This document shows, in pieces, positions 1 to 8,845 of a stretch of DNA of 64,000 bases. The stretch's first letter is position 1. Each line of letters opens with the position of its first letter. The translations under genes were made by a program, and so were the position numbers. The notes beneath the pieces were generated by a model. That model made no database searches and was not told where the DNA came from. It worked only from the letters and a program-made list of their open reading frames with translations. The stretch is from Lewinellaceae bacterium (lineage in GTDB: Bacteria > Bacteroidota > Bacteroidia > Chitinophagales > Saprospiraceae), in contig JACJYR010000001.1 of NCBI GenBank assembly GCA_020636005.1, positions 506,001 to 570,000 of the forward strand, given 5' to 3'.

Positions 1-445
1 AACGCTGGGCATGGAAACGGGGATGACGCACCTCGAATGGTTTCGCAGAAAAGACGGCAGCATCGCCATTTCGGAAGTGGCCGCCCGTCCGCCCGGGGCA
101 CAGATCACCACGCTCATCTCCAGGGCCGCCGACTTCGACTGCGTGAGCGCCTGGGGCAGGCTGATGATTTTTGGCGAATTTGAAGTGCCGCAAAGAAAAT
201 ATGCCGTCGGGGCCGCCTACCTCCGGGGGCAGGGCGAGGGAAAAGTCGTGGCCGTGCATGGCCTGGAGCAGGTAAACGCCGAAGTCGGACACCTTATCAC
301 CGATGCCCGGACACCACAAATCGGCCAACAAAAAGGGGCCACCTACGAAGGGGAAGGTTTTATTATCTTGCGGCACCCGGATACCGAAGTGGTGCGCGAG
401 GCCCTCGGCAAAGTGGTCTCCACGGTGCAGGTCATTTTAGGGTAG
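1..445 (+). CDS. ATP-grasp domain protein, C-terminal part (cut by window edge)
   Basis: The reading frame is open from base 2 and runs to a TAG at 443-445, so the gene starts before the window; the ATG at 11 is internal. The visible 147 residues carry the end of an ATP-grasp fold: HLEWF and then ISEVAARPPG, the pattern in which a glutamate, a small residue and R-x-x-G close the magnesium-ATP site. The remainder resembles the C-terminal lobe of carboxylate-amine ligases of the carbamoyl-phosphate synthase large chain/PurK type. A second ATP-grasp gene follows 175 bp downstream on the same strand, so the two probably act in one pathway, for example making a small peptide or modified amino acid. 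The substrate cannot be told from this sequence. Confidence 0.75.
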   Translation, partial: TLGMETGMTHLEWFRRKDGSIAISEVAARPPGAQITTLISRAADFDCVSAWGRLMIFGEFEVPQRKYAVGAAYLRGQGEGKVVAVHGLEQVNAEVGHLITDARTPQIGQQKGATYEGEGFIILRHPDTEVVREALGKVVSTVQVILG

Positions 446-620
446 AGAAAAAACCGGCGGGCAAAAGCAACAGGCCGCACACCTCCGCCCCTTGGGACTG
501 CCCGCCCCCAAAGACCGGCCTGCCCGGAAGGGCCAACAAAAATTGAATCTTCAAACTATAAAACTCACAGGCTGCCAGTTGCGGAGCCTCATTTATCAAA
601 ACATTAAAAAAACAAGTGCC

Positions 621-1826
621 ATGCCCAACCAACAGATAACCGTGCTCTGCCTGGCCGGCGACGTTAAAGGCCAACGCCTCATCACCGAGTGCAAACAGGA
701 AGGCTGCCGGGTCTTCGTGCTCACCCGCGAATCGCTCAAAGGCGATCCCGGATGGCCCACTGCCGACGTGGACGAGTTTTTCTACATGCACACCCTGACC
801 AAAAAGGACGACGTCATCAACGCCGTGAGCTACCTCGCCCGTACCCAGCAGATTGACCGCATTATCCCTTTGGATGAATTTGATCTTGAAATAGCGGCGG
901 CTTTGCGGGAGCACCTGCGCCTACCGGGCATGGGCGAAACGACTGCCCGTTATTTCCGGGACAAACTGGCCATGCGCATGGCGGCGCACGACAAAAGCAT
1001 CCTCTCGCCAGCCTTTGTGCCAGTAGTCAACTACGAGGTGATCCGCCATTTCACCGAACAAATACCTCCGCCCTGGGTACTCAAGCCCCGCTCGCAGGGC
1101 GGTGCGGCCGGCATCCGCAAAATTCACCATGCCGATGAGCTTTGGCACCACCTTGAAATGATGGGCGACGAGCAATCGCACTGCGTGCTGGAACAGTTCG
1201 TACCAGGCGATATTTTCCATGTGGACGCCATCACCATTGACGGCAAGGTCATCTATGCCGATGTCAGCCGTTATGGGCGGCCTCCGCTCGAAATCATCCA
1301 AAACGGGGGCATATTTTTGACTTGTTTGCAAAAAAGAAATAGCCTCGACTCGCTGGCACTCAAGGAGTTGAACCAAAAGCTGCTCTCCTCATTTGGCTTC
1401 CGCCGGGGTGTTACACACACGGAGTTTATCAAAAGCCACGCCGATGGAAAGTTTTATTTTCTGGAAACGGCGGCCAGGGTCGGCGGCGCCTACATCGCTG
1501 ATGTGATTGAACATGCCACTGGCATTAACCTCTGGACAGAATGGGCGAAAATTGAAATTGCCGGGGAAAAAGGGAATTACAAGCTGCCCGAACACCTCGA
1601 AAATTATGCAGGGATTGTGCTATGCCTGGCCCAGCAGGAATGGCCCGACCTCTCGGCCTACAACGACCCGGAGGTCGTTTACAAAATCCATAAGAAACAA
1701 CATGCCGGACTGATCGCCGCCTCGCCGGATCCTGCCCGTTTGCAAGTTTTACTGGAAAACTATTCGTGGCGATTCAGTAATGACTTTTTGGCTTCTGCGC
1801 CGCAATACGACAAGATAGAACGGTAA
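621..1826 (+). CDS. ATP-grasp ligase-like protein
   Basis: About 401 residues from the ATG at 621; the open frame extends upstream to 492, but that leader is low-complexity and the ATP-grasp fold begins right after MPNQQITVLCLAG. The N-terminal 110 residues look like the Rossmann-like pre-ATP-grasp domain. The ATP-grasp core follows, with WVLKPRSQGGAAG (nucleotide-binding Gly-rich loop) and the metal-binding pair HTEFI and FLETAARVGG near residues 270-300. The family joins a carboxylate to an amine or thiol through an acyl-phosphate. It follows another ATP-grasp gene and probably works on the same product; the product is unknown. The class is safe, the substrate is not. Confidence 0.8.
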   Translation: MPNQQITVLCLAGDVKGQRLITECKQEGCRVFVLTRESLKGDPGWPTADVDEFFYMHTLTKKDDVINAVSYLARTQQIDRIIPLDEFDLEIAAALREHLRLPGMGETTARYFRDKLAMRMAAHDKSILSPAFVPVVNYEVIRHFTEQIPPPWVLKPRSQGGAAGIRKIHHADELWHHLEMMGDEQSHCVLEQFVPGDIFHVDAITIDGKVIYADVSRYGRPPLEIIQNGGIFLTCLQKRNSLDSLALKELNQKLLSSFGFRRGVTHTEFIKSHADGKFYFLETAARVGGAYIADVIEHATGINLWTEWAKIEIAGEKGNYKLPEHLENYAGIVLCLAQQEWPDLSAYNDPEVVYKIHKKQHAGLIAASPDPARLQVLLENYSWRFSNDFLASAPQYDKIER

Positions 1827-1829
1827 GGC

Positions 1830-3782
1830 TCAGCCGGCCACGAGGGAAAGGACGTTCAGGATGCGGGAATACAACTCCTTGGGCTGGAAGGGTTTGGCCA
1901 GGTAGTCGTTCATGCCGATGGCGAGGCAGTTGTCTTGTTCCTGTTTGGTTGAATTGGCGGTGAGGGCGATGATGGGCACCTGGCTGATTTCCCGGATGCG
2001 CTGGGCTGCATCCAGGCCGTTCATCACGGGCATCTGAATGTCCATCAAGATAACATCGTAGCCATATTCCTTGAATTTTTCCACAGCAATAAGGCCATTT
2101 TCAGCAATATCCACGGCGACATATTCCGACCAGGAGGTAAGGACTTTTTTCGTGGCAATCTGGTTGAGGAAGTGGTCTTCTACCAGGAGTATTTTCAGGG
2201 GCATATCGGGCACATCGCCCTCGAGTACCGTTGCTTTGCGGCCAGCCTTCACCGGGAGGGTGATTTTAAATTCGGCCCCGGCGCCCTCTTTGCTTTCGAT
2301 GTCGAGCGAGCCTTCCAACATTTTTGTGAGCTTCGCCACGATGGCAAGCCCCAGATGGCGCATTTGCTTCAATTCCCCTTTCTCTTCCGGCAAGGACTCC
2401 AGCATTTTGTCTGCGTGCAACAATTCTTTGAGTTTTTCCTTTGAAAATCCTGCACCGTTGTTCCTTACCGACAAGGAAAGATCAAGCTTGTTGGAAACCG
2501 GTTCGCCTGCTTTGACGATGACGGCGATTTCCCCATTTTCCGGCGTATTGCGGATAGCGTTGTCAACGAGGTTGTACAATATTTGTGTAAGCTTCCGGGG
2601 ATCGCTCACGATTTTTTCGGGCAGGCGCTTGTCGATTTCAAAGTTGAGCTTCATCCTGGCCTTATCGGCCTTTATCCGAACAGCGTTGGCCATTCCCTGC
2701 AGGAATTCCTGGAGTTTGAACTCCTCTTCATCTGCTTTTACGTTGCCCGACACCATGACCGTGAAATTCACCAGGTTGTTCACCGACATGGACAGGTCTT
2801 CCAGGGAGGCTTTCAGATCGTTGAGGTAAGATTGCTGCTGCTCGCTTGCGGGGGTGTTGTCCAGCAAAAAAACCAGGTTGACGATGGAAGAAAGGGGCGT
2901 GCGGATTTGGAACCCCAGGTCAGAGAGCACCTCCTCCTGGATTTTGGCAGTTTGGCTGGTGAGGTTTTTCTCAATAATGAGCTGGTCGGACAATTTGCGT
3001 TCTGTGATGTCCTGGATGTTGCCCTCCAGAATGACCCGTTCCCCACCTTCCTCAATGCGTACCTTTCCCTGCACGGTGACATGACGGAGGGTGGTGTTCC
3101 CAACGATGATGCGGTGCTCGTGCTGGCAGGTACTGCCATCCCGCGACATTTTTTCGAAGAAAGCTTCTACGCCTGGCCGGTCTTCCAGGTGTACATAGTT
3201 CAAATAGTCGGAGAGTGAAGGGGAAAAAGTGCCGGGCTGGAAAGAAAAAATCCTGAATACCTCATCGGACCAGTGCATTTCGTTGGTGACCAAATCCATT
3301 GACCAGTTGCCGAAATGGGCCATTTTCTGCGCTTCCAGGAAGCGCCTTTTACTGAGCTCCAGTTCCCTGGCGGTCTCCTCCAGCTTCATCTGCACTTTGG
3401 ATCGCTGCAGCGCAAAGCGAACCGCCCTGCCGAAGGTTTTTCCATCAAATTGTTTCTTGACAAGATAATCCTGAGCACCGGCTTTAATGGCCTGGTTCCC
3501 GATGATTTCGTTGGGGGCATCGGAAAGGGCGATAACGGGAATGCCCGGAAAATGATCCAGGTAGGTAGCTATTGTCCTGAAACCGCTTGTATCCTTCAGG
3601 TTCAGATTCAACAATACTATATCTATTGGAATGCGGCGCAGCAGTTCAAAACCCTCAAACAGTGTTGCTGCATGGTGAAAGTCGTACTTGAAGCCCACAT
3701 CCTCCATGAGGCCTTCGATGCTCTGCGCATCGTTCGGGTCACTTTCTACAAGCAGGACAGGAGTCTTATATTTTGTATTCAT
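1830..3782 (-). CDS. Degenerate hybrid histidine kinase (receiver-PAS-kinase-receiver)
   Basis: 650 residues without a transmembrane segment, so cytoplasmic. Order: N-terminal receiver (about 8-125), coiled linker, PAS/PAC (about 150-262), DHp helix pair (about 280-345), HATPase (about 355-510), C-terminal receiver (about 528-650). Several signalling residues are changed. The phospho-acceptor aspartate of the first receiver is Asn59 (LLNLNL). The H-box reads GFQIRTPL, with Phe291 where the phosphorylated His should be. The G1 box reads NNGAG instead of D-x-G-x-G. The N-box Asn408 is kept, and the last receiver is intact (D581, K630). It therefore probably cannot autophosphorylate and may be a scaffold, a phosphatase, or a receiver charged by another kinase. 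An Rcp1-type regulator lies just upstream on the same strand. Confidence 0.88.
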   Translation of the reverse strand: MNTKYKTPVLLVESDPNDAQSIEGLMEDVGFKYDFHHAATLFEGFELLRRIPIDIVLLNLNLKDTSGFRTIATYLDHFPGIPVIALSDAPNEIIGNQAIKAGAQDYLVKKQFDGKTFGRAVRFALQRSKVQMKLEETARELELSKRRFLEAQKMAHFGNWSMDLVTNEMHWSDEVFRIFSFQPGTFSPSLSDYLNYVHLEDRPGVEAFFEKMSRDGSTCQHEHRIIVGNTTLRHVTVQGKVRIEEGGERVILEGNIQDITERKLSDQLIIEKNLTSQTAKIQEEVLSDLGFQIRTPLSSIVNLVFLLDNTPASEQQQSYLNDLKASLEDLSMSVNNLVNFTVMVSGNVKADEEEFKLQEFLQGMANAVRIKADKARMKLNFEIDKRLPEKIVSDPRKLTQILYNLVDNAIRNTPENGEIAVIVKAGEPVSNKLDLSLSVRNNGAGFSKEKLKELLHADKMLESLPEEKGELKQMRHLGLAIVAKLTKMLEGSLDIESKEGAGAEFKITLPVKAGRKATVLEGDVPDMPLKILLVEDHFLNQIATKKVLTSWSEYVAVDIAENGLIAVEKFKEYGYDVILMDIQMPVMNGLDAAQRIREISQVPIIALTANSTKQEQDNCLAIGMNDYLAKPFQPKELYSRILNVLSLVAG

Positions 3783-3848
3783 GTATTCGCCTTGTCATGC
3801 AGTGATAGGAGGGAATCAGAAAAACCAACGCATTTGTAGCAGCAATGC

Positions 3849-4292
3849 CTACTCCATCATCGTGGGAAGTATGGCCGTCTTGATCCAAAAATCCTCGATC
3901 ACCTGTATTATTTCAAAAAACCTATCAAAGTCAACTGGCTTGTTGATATAGCAGTTCACATGTAAGTTATAGCTGTTCAGGATATCCTGTTCTGCGTTGG
4001 AGGTGGTCAGAATAACGACCGGAATGCAGCGCAGTTGGGCATCTTCCTTTATTTCTTTCAGTACCTCCCTGCCATCTTTTTTGGGCAGGTTCAAATCGAG
4101 CAGGATCAAATCCGGCGTAAGAACCGATTGGTAAGGAGGAGTTTTGTGCAAGTACCGGGTAGCTTCCAGGCCGTCCATGGCCACATCGATTTTCACATCT
4201 ATACTTCCTTCTTTAAAAGCCTCCTGAGCCAGCCTGACATCTCCGGGGTTGTCTTCAATCAGCAGGATATTTACAGGTCTTGATTTCTTCAT
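3849..4292 (-). CDS. Single-domain response regulator, Rcp1 type
   Basis: 147 residues, a stand-alone receiver. LLIEDNPGD supplies the acidic pocket, LLDLNLPKKDG the phospho-acceptor aspartate, and the conserved Thr (LTTS) and Lys (NKP) follow. The ED-NPGD start and the insertion before the phospho-site (HKTPPYQ region) are typical of Rcp1 regulators, which take phosphate from phytochrome-type or PAS kinases and have no DNA-binding part. The gene ends 66 bp upstream of the degenerate hybrid kinase on the same strand, so the two are probably co-transcribed. Because that kinase lacks its H-box His, the phosphate for this regulator must come from elsewhere. Confidence 0.9.
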   Translation of the reverse strand: MKKSRPVNILLIEDNPGDVRLAQEAFKEGSIDVKIDVAMDGLEATRYLHKTPPYQSVLTPDLILLDLNLPKKDGREVLKEIKEDAQLRCIPVVILTTSNAEQDILNSYNLHVNCYINKPVDFDRFFEIIQVIEDFWIKTAILPTMME

Positions 4293-4657
4293 TGAAGCAG
4301 ATTTTTGAAGCTTGGGCCAGGTCGGTTCTACCTGAAAAGGGAAATTGCACCCCCGACCTGCATGGTTTCAGATGCGAAACCCGTCAAACAAAGGCCCGGC
4401 GCATTCTACCCGCTTAGTATTAGCAGGGATAGTGGCAGCCTGAAATAAAACATTGGGCACTTTAATCTACGGCCTTGGATATTTCATAACCTTTCACTTT
4501 CTGGGCCTGAAATAAATATGCCAAAACTCCAATGGGATTTCAGGAGGGACCCGATTTCCGGAGGGATCAAAATACGTCGCGGGCAATCGGGCAGGAAGGC
4601 AAATCCGGAATCAAGGGTTAAATTTGCCCCATCCCGATACAAACCTTTTAACAATTG
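4293..4657. other. Divergent intergenic region
   Basis: 365 bp between the response regulator (leftward) and the polyprenyl synthetase (rightward), so it should hold both promoters. I see no clear TTG/TAnnTTTG pair, hairpin or convincing small gene. The open frame at 4484-4699 on the minus strand matches nothing I recognise. Confidence 0.4.
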
Positions 4658-5638
4658 ATGATGCAAACTTTTAACCAATTCCAGGCAATTTTTGAACAAT
4701 ACATGGCTGCCAACCGCTTCGAAAAGCCACCGGCAGCGCTCTACGAACCTGTCGATTATATCCTTTCTTTAGGAGGCAAAAGGCTGCGGCCCGCCATGCT
4801 CCTGCTGGGATATTCCTTGTTCGACGAGGCCATTGAAAAAGCATTGCCGGCAGCCTTTGCCGTGGAGATATTCCACAACTTCTCCCTGGTGCACGACGAT
4901 ATTATGGACGCTGCGCCGCTGAGGAGGGGCAAAGAAACCGTCCATTCAAAATACGGGCTCAACGCAGGGATCCTTTCGGGCGACGTGATGCTGGCCAGTG
5001 CCTTTAGCCAGCTACTACGCCTAAGAAACAAAAAGATGCTCCCCGCAATCATGGAAGTATTCACCCGCATGGCCATTGAGGTCTGCGAGGGGCAGCAGAT
5101 GGACATGGATTTTGAAACCACGGAGCAGGTATCCATTGCCGAATACCTCAAAATGATTGAATTGAAAACCTCCGTGCTGGTTGCGGCTTCCCTTAAAATG
5201 GGGGCCATGCTGGCAGGCGCTTCCTCAGCAAATGCCAACCATCTTTATGAATTTGGGAGAAACCTGGGCATTGCCTTCCAGTTGCAGGACGATTTGCTCG
5301 ATACGTTCGGCGACCCCAATAAAGTAGGTAAGAAAGTGGGGGGGGACATTGTGCAGAATAAAAAGACTTTTCTCTACCTGCAGGCACTGGCACTGGCCGA
5401 TGACGCCACAAAAGGAAAGCTGCTCAAATTGTATGCAGCAGGGCCGTATGACGAAAAATCTAAAGTCGAAACGGTAACGGCTATTTTCAGGGAATTAAGG
5501 ATAGGTGAAATAACGGAGAGGCTCAAGGAATCCTATTGGGTCGAAGCAATAGGGAGTTTACGCAGCGTGGAAGCAAGGGAAAACGGCATTGGGCTTTTGG
5601 AAAAATTCGCAGAAAATTTAATGCAACGGGAATTTTAG
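4658..5638 (+). CDS. Polyprenyl diphosphate synthase (trans-isoprenyl type)
   Basis: About 326 residues, the usual length for the family. It condenses isopentenyl diphosphate onto an allylic diphosphate to make a farnesyl, geranylgeranyl or longer chain for quinones, carotenoids or cell-wall carrier lipid. Visible motifs: GGKRLRP (substrate-binding Arg), the first Asp-rich motif HDDIMD with RRGKETVH after it, and the second, QLQDDLLDTFGD, followed by the KVGKKVGGD Lys/Gly stretch. The residues before the first Asp-rich motif read FHNFSLVHDD; the aromatic Phe there suggests a short or medium chain, but I cannot fix the length. The start could be either of two adjacent ATG codons (4658 or 4661); an in-frame TTG at 4655 is less likely. 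Confidence 0.93.
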   Translation: MMQTFNQFQAIFEQYMAANRFEKPPAALYEPVDYILSLGGKRLRPAMLLLGYSLFDEAIEKALPAAFAVEIFHNFSLVHDDIMDAAPLRRGKETVHSKYGLNAGILSGDVMLASAFSQLLRLRNKKMLPAIMEVFTRMAIEVCEGQQMDMDFETTEQVSIAEYLKMIELKTSVLVAASLKMGAMLAGASSANANHLYEFGRNLGIAFQLQDDLLDTFGDPNKVGKKVGGDIVQNKKTFLYLQALALADDATKGKLLKLYAAGPYDEKSKVETVTAIFRELRIGEITERLKESYWVEAIGSLRSVEARENGIGLLEKFAENLMQREF

Positions 5639-5996
5639 CCATAAAAAAAGGAGCAACCACCGAAGCGGTTACCCCTCACACTATGAAACACTATAACTTT
5701 AGTATCCGGGGTTGTTCATGGAGTATTCGACCTTATTCGTTTGGGCAAAAGCAGCTATCTGGTAAGTATCAGTGAAGAAAGGAAGCCAAAAGTAAAAAGT
5801 TCTATGTTTAGCTCCAAAATTTTCCTTGAAAAACTTTTGATTGTCTGTTACTTAGGTATAAACAGGGTAGATGAACGACAATTTCAAGTTCAGAATTCAG
5901 AACCAAAAATCTTTCGTGGCATTGTAGAAATACATTTACGTTTCTGCCTCAAAAAGGTTTGTTTTTTTTAAAATAATTTTGAAAAAAAATCATCAC
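5639..5996. other. Intergenic region with a possible hairpin
   Basis: 358 AT-rich bases. Just after the synthase stop lies an imperfect stem (about 5649-5676, AGGAGCAACC...CGGTTACCCCT, loop AAG) that may end the transcript but has no U-run. The rest holds only unconvincing short frames. No clear promoter was seen for the peptidase downstream. Confidence 0.4.
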
Positions 5997-7223
5997 ATGA
6001 AAAAATGCTTTTCTTTTCTCATCGCCCTGACCATTTGGTCAAGCGCCTTTTCCCAGAACCGGGAAACCGACTTGCAGCACCTTCGGGTGGACGTTGTTTA
6101 CCTCGCCTCCAACATGCTGGAAGGCCGTGAAACCGGTAAAAAAGGTGAATCGCTCGCCGCCCAATACATCGCCGAGCGCTTTGCCCAGGCTGGCCTTCAG
6201 CCAAAAGGCAACAATGGTACCTGGTACCACACCTTCGACTTTAAATACAACACCCATCCCCACGGTGGCGGGGAGGAAGAAAACCGCACCGGGACGAACG
6301 TCGTTGGTTTCCTGGACAACGGGGCGGCAACTACCGTTGTTATCGGGGCACATTACGACCACCTTGGGATGGGGCTGGAAGGTTCCTCCTTAAATGCCGG
6401 TGAGCCGGCCATCCACAACGGGGCAGATGACAATGCCAGTGGCGTTGCTGCCATGCTGTTGCTGGCAGGGTACCTGAAAAATTCGTCCGCCAAACACAAC
6501 AACTACCTCTTCATCGCTTTCTCCGGCGAAGAGATGGGCCTCTTTGGCTCCAAGAATTTTGTGAACGCCCCGACAATTGACCTGGATAAGGTAAACTACA
6601 TGCTGAACATGGACATGGTGGGGCGATTAAACGAAGAAAAAGTCCTGGCAATAAACGGCGCAGGCACCTCCCCTGCCTGGAAAGATGCCCTGGAAAAAAT
6701 TTCTCAAAACGGCATTAAGGTAAAGACCACCGACAGCGGGGTCGGCCCGTCCGACCATACCTCTTTCTATTTGAAGGACATCCCGGTGCTGCATTTTTTT
6801 ACGGGCCAGCATTCGGACTACCACAAGCCCAGCGACGACAGCGAACTGGTCAATTACGAAGGCATTTTCGATGTTGCCAATTTTATGCTGCAACTCATTG
6901 AGCAACTGGATAATACAGGCAAATTGGCTTTTACCAAAACAAAGGATGAACAGCAGCAAGCCGCCAGCTTCAAAGTCACGCTGGGCGTGATGCCCGACTA
7001 TGTGTACGATGGGGAAGGGATGAGGATAGACGCTGTACTCGACGACCGCCCTGCCAAAAAAGCAGGTCTTGAAGGCGGTGATGTCATCATCCAGATAGGC
7101 GACAAAGAAGTGAAAAATATTTATGACTATATGGATGGCTTAGCCTTGTACAAAAAGGGCGACAAGACCAAAGTTAAAGTTAAAAGGAAGAATAAAACCA
7201 TCGAAAAAGAAGTCGAATTCTAG
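5997..7223 (+). CDS. Secreted M28-family metallopeptidase with PDZ domain
   Basis: 408 residues from the ATG at 5997, which starts a classical signal peptide (MKKCFSFLIALTIWSSAFSQ). The catalytic domain has the M28 di-zinc layout: H119 and D121 in GAHYDHLG, D144 in GADDNASG, the base/ligand pair E178-E179 in FSGEEMG, D206 in NMDMVGR, and a late His in HSDYHKP. The last 90 residues form a PDZ-like domain (GMRIDAVLDDRPAKKAGL, then a GDVIIQIGD core). It should remove N-terminal amino acids from peptides in the periplasm or outside. The PDZ tail is common in Bacteroidota homologues and probably positions substrates. It stands alone: a strong terminator follows. Confidence 0.92.
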   Translation: MKKCFSFLIALTIWSSAFSQNRETDLQHLRVDVVYLASNMLEGRETGKKGESLAAQYIAERFAQAGLQPKGNNGTWYHTFDFKYNTHPHGGGEEENRTGTNVVGFLDNGAATTVVIGAHYDHLGMGLEGSSLNAGEPAIHNGADDNASGVAAMLLLAGYLKNSSAKHNNYLFIAFSGEEMGLFGSKNFVNAPTIDLDKVNYMLNMDMVGRLNEEKVLAINGAGTSPAWKDALEKISQNGIKVKTTDSGVGPSDHTSFYLKDIPVLHFFTGQHSDYHKPSDDSELVNYEGIFDVANFMLQLIEQLDNTGKLAFTKTKDEQQQAASFKVTLGVMPDYVYDGEGMRIDAVLDDRPAKKAGLEGGDVIIQIGDKEVKNIYDYMDGLALYKKGDKTKVKVKRKNKTIEKEVEF

Positions 7224-7340
7224 CATTGGGCAGTGCCGGAATTTTCTTTCGTACCTGCCATTTTGTCCAAAACATCCGATTGGAACGATTTTCAAAGGGT
7301 GAATAAAATTCCCAATGTTGGGAAAAACATTCAAAACGAG

Positions 7341-7377
7341 AAGCCTGGCTGCATTGCGTCGCCCAGGCTTTTTTTTT
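7341..7377 (+). terminator. Rho-independent terminator after the M28 peptidase
   Basis: AAGCCTGG pairs exactly with CCAGGCTT (7341-7348 with 7363-7370) around a 14-nt loop, and nine T residues follow without a gap. Confidence 0.85.
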
Positions 7378-7450
7378 GGAAAACCACCAGCCTGAATTTT
7401 CATCGTAGAAAAAATAAATTTCAAGCTTTATTCCTGAAAAGCCAGGAAAG

Positions 7451-7556
7451 GATCGAAGGAAAAATAATCCGATGCGAAATCGGGATTATTTTTAAAAAAC
7501 CCTTCCGGTACTGGGTTTTCAAAATCAAAACAGGGAAGTTATTTTTTCATCGTTAC
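7451..7556 (+). repeat. Rep-B dispersed palindromic repeat, copy 1
   Basis: About 106 bp that recurs at 49100-49207 and, on the other strand and split by an insertion sequence, at 49797-51347. It begins GATCGAAGG, has a hairpin (AATAATCC, a 9-nt loop ATGCGAAAT, then CGGGATTATT), continues through AAAAAACCC, a short stem around CCGGTACTGG, and ends TTTTTTCATCGTTAC. It is non-coding. Confidence 0.8.
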
Positions 7557-7687
7557 TAAAGCCTTGGAGAAACTGTACCGCAGGTTGATGACTGCCTTCG
7601 GCGGCATCAGGGCTTGTGGGGCAGCCTTTTGGGGAGTCATTTTTTCTTCGATCCAAAGTTTGGGCCTTGTGGTTAAATCACCTGGAT

Positions 7688-8701
7688 ATGTTACAATACC
7701 TTTTAACCGAAAGCCCTGAAAACCAACCAGCCATGTTCCCTGCCAACCCCGATGGTGCATTGCTGGATGCCTATTCCCAAACCATCGTTGGTGTTTCCAA
7801 ATCGGTAAGCCCGGCAGTGGTACAGATCAAAGTGGGCAAAAAAGCAATCCCTTCCCGCAACAACCGGCGGCAACAGCCTTATGGCACCGGCAGCGGGTTT
7901 ATTATCTCCAGTGACGGCTTCATCGTGACCAATAGCCACGTGGTGAACAGTGCTACCAAAATCGAAGTGGTACTGCAGGATGGCCGTGAATTCAATGCCC
8001 AACTCATCGGGGAAGACCCCGCCACCGATATGGCCATCGTTCAAATAAACGGCGAAAACCTGCGGGCGGTGCGCTTTGGCAACAGCGACGAACTACAGGT
8101 GGGCCAACTGGCCATTGCCATCGGAAACCCCTATGGTTTTCAGTACTCTGTCACTGCTGGTGTAGTAAGTGCCCTGGGCCGGACGCTACGCTCGGAAAGC
8201 GGTCGGCTCATTGACGATGTGATTCAGACGGACGCCGCCCTCAACCCTGGCAACTCCGGTGGCCCATTGATGGACAGCCAGGGAAGGGTAATAGGGGTGA
8301 ATACGGCGGTTATCTTGCCTGCTCAGGGTCTTTGTTTTGCCGTTTCTTCCAACCTGGCCCAATTCGTGGCCGGCAACCTCATCATATCCGGAAAGGTGAG
8401 GCGTGGATACATCGGCATTGCCGGGCAGACTGTGCCACTGAACCCCCGTTCTGTGAGCTACCACCAGTTGACCATCAAATCGGGGGTGCTGGTACAGAAC
8501 GTGGAACCTGACGGCCCCGCCTACAATTCGCAGTTGGCAGCAGGTGACATTATTATTGCCTTCGAAGACAGCCCTGTCCATTCAATTGACGACCTGCACA
8601 GGCTGCTGAACGAAGGCACCATTGGCAAACGCTCCGAACTGACCATACTGCGGCAAGGAAAAAAGGAAAAGGTGGCGGTGATCCCCGCAGAGATGCGATA
8701 G
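7688..8701 (+). CDS. HtrA/DegP-like trypsin-fold serine protease with PDZ domain
   Basis: 337 residues from the ATG at 7688. A trypsin-like domain with a complete triad: His84 (TNSHVV), Asp114 (ATDMAIV) and Ser190 (NPGNSGGPL), with the GSGFIIS strand before it. One PDZ domain follows (about 245-335, VEPDGPAYNSQLAAGDIIIAF). I see no signal peptide at this start, unusual for the family: either it is cytoplasmic or the true start lies upstream, where the frame is open to a GTG at 7616 but shows no hydrophobic stretch. The likely role is degrading damaged or misfolded proteins. It stands alone, with Rep-B copy 1 just upstream. Confidence 0.88.
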   Translation: MLQYLLTESPENQPAMFPANPDGALLDAYSQTIVGVSKSVSPAVVQIKVGKKAIPSRNNRRQQPYGTGSGFIISSDGFIVTNSHVVNSATKIEVVLQDGREFNAQLIGEDPATDMAIVQINGENLRAVRFGNSDELQVGQLAIAIGNPYGFQYSVTAGVVSALGRTLRSESGRLIDDVIQTDAALNPGNSGGPLMDSQGRVIGVNTAVILPAQGLCFAVSSNLAQFVAGNLIISGKVRRGYIGIAGQTVPLNPRSVSYHQLTIKSGVLVQNVEPDGPAYNSQLAAGDIIIAFEDSPVHSIDDLHRLLNEGTIGKRSELTILRQGKKEKVAVIPAEMR

Positions 8702-8845
8702 TACCACTACCCGCCGAAAGGCAGGTGGAAAAATGTGCTCAGTCAACCATACTTTTGAGCTGAAAGGCATTGATCCCTATTTTTCCATTGATAGAATGCG
8801 AACCGGCGCCTTTCGGCAACTTCATCCAAATCAAAACCAATCCCT

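Noticed and set aside
2071..3218. Plus-strand frames opposite the hybrid kinase
   Set aside because: Antisense shadows of a gene with clear domains.
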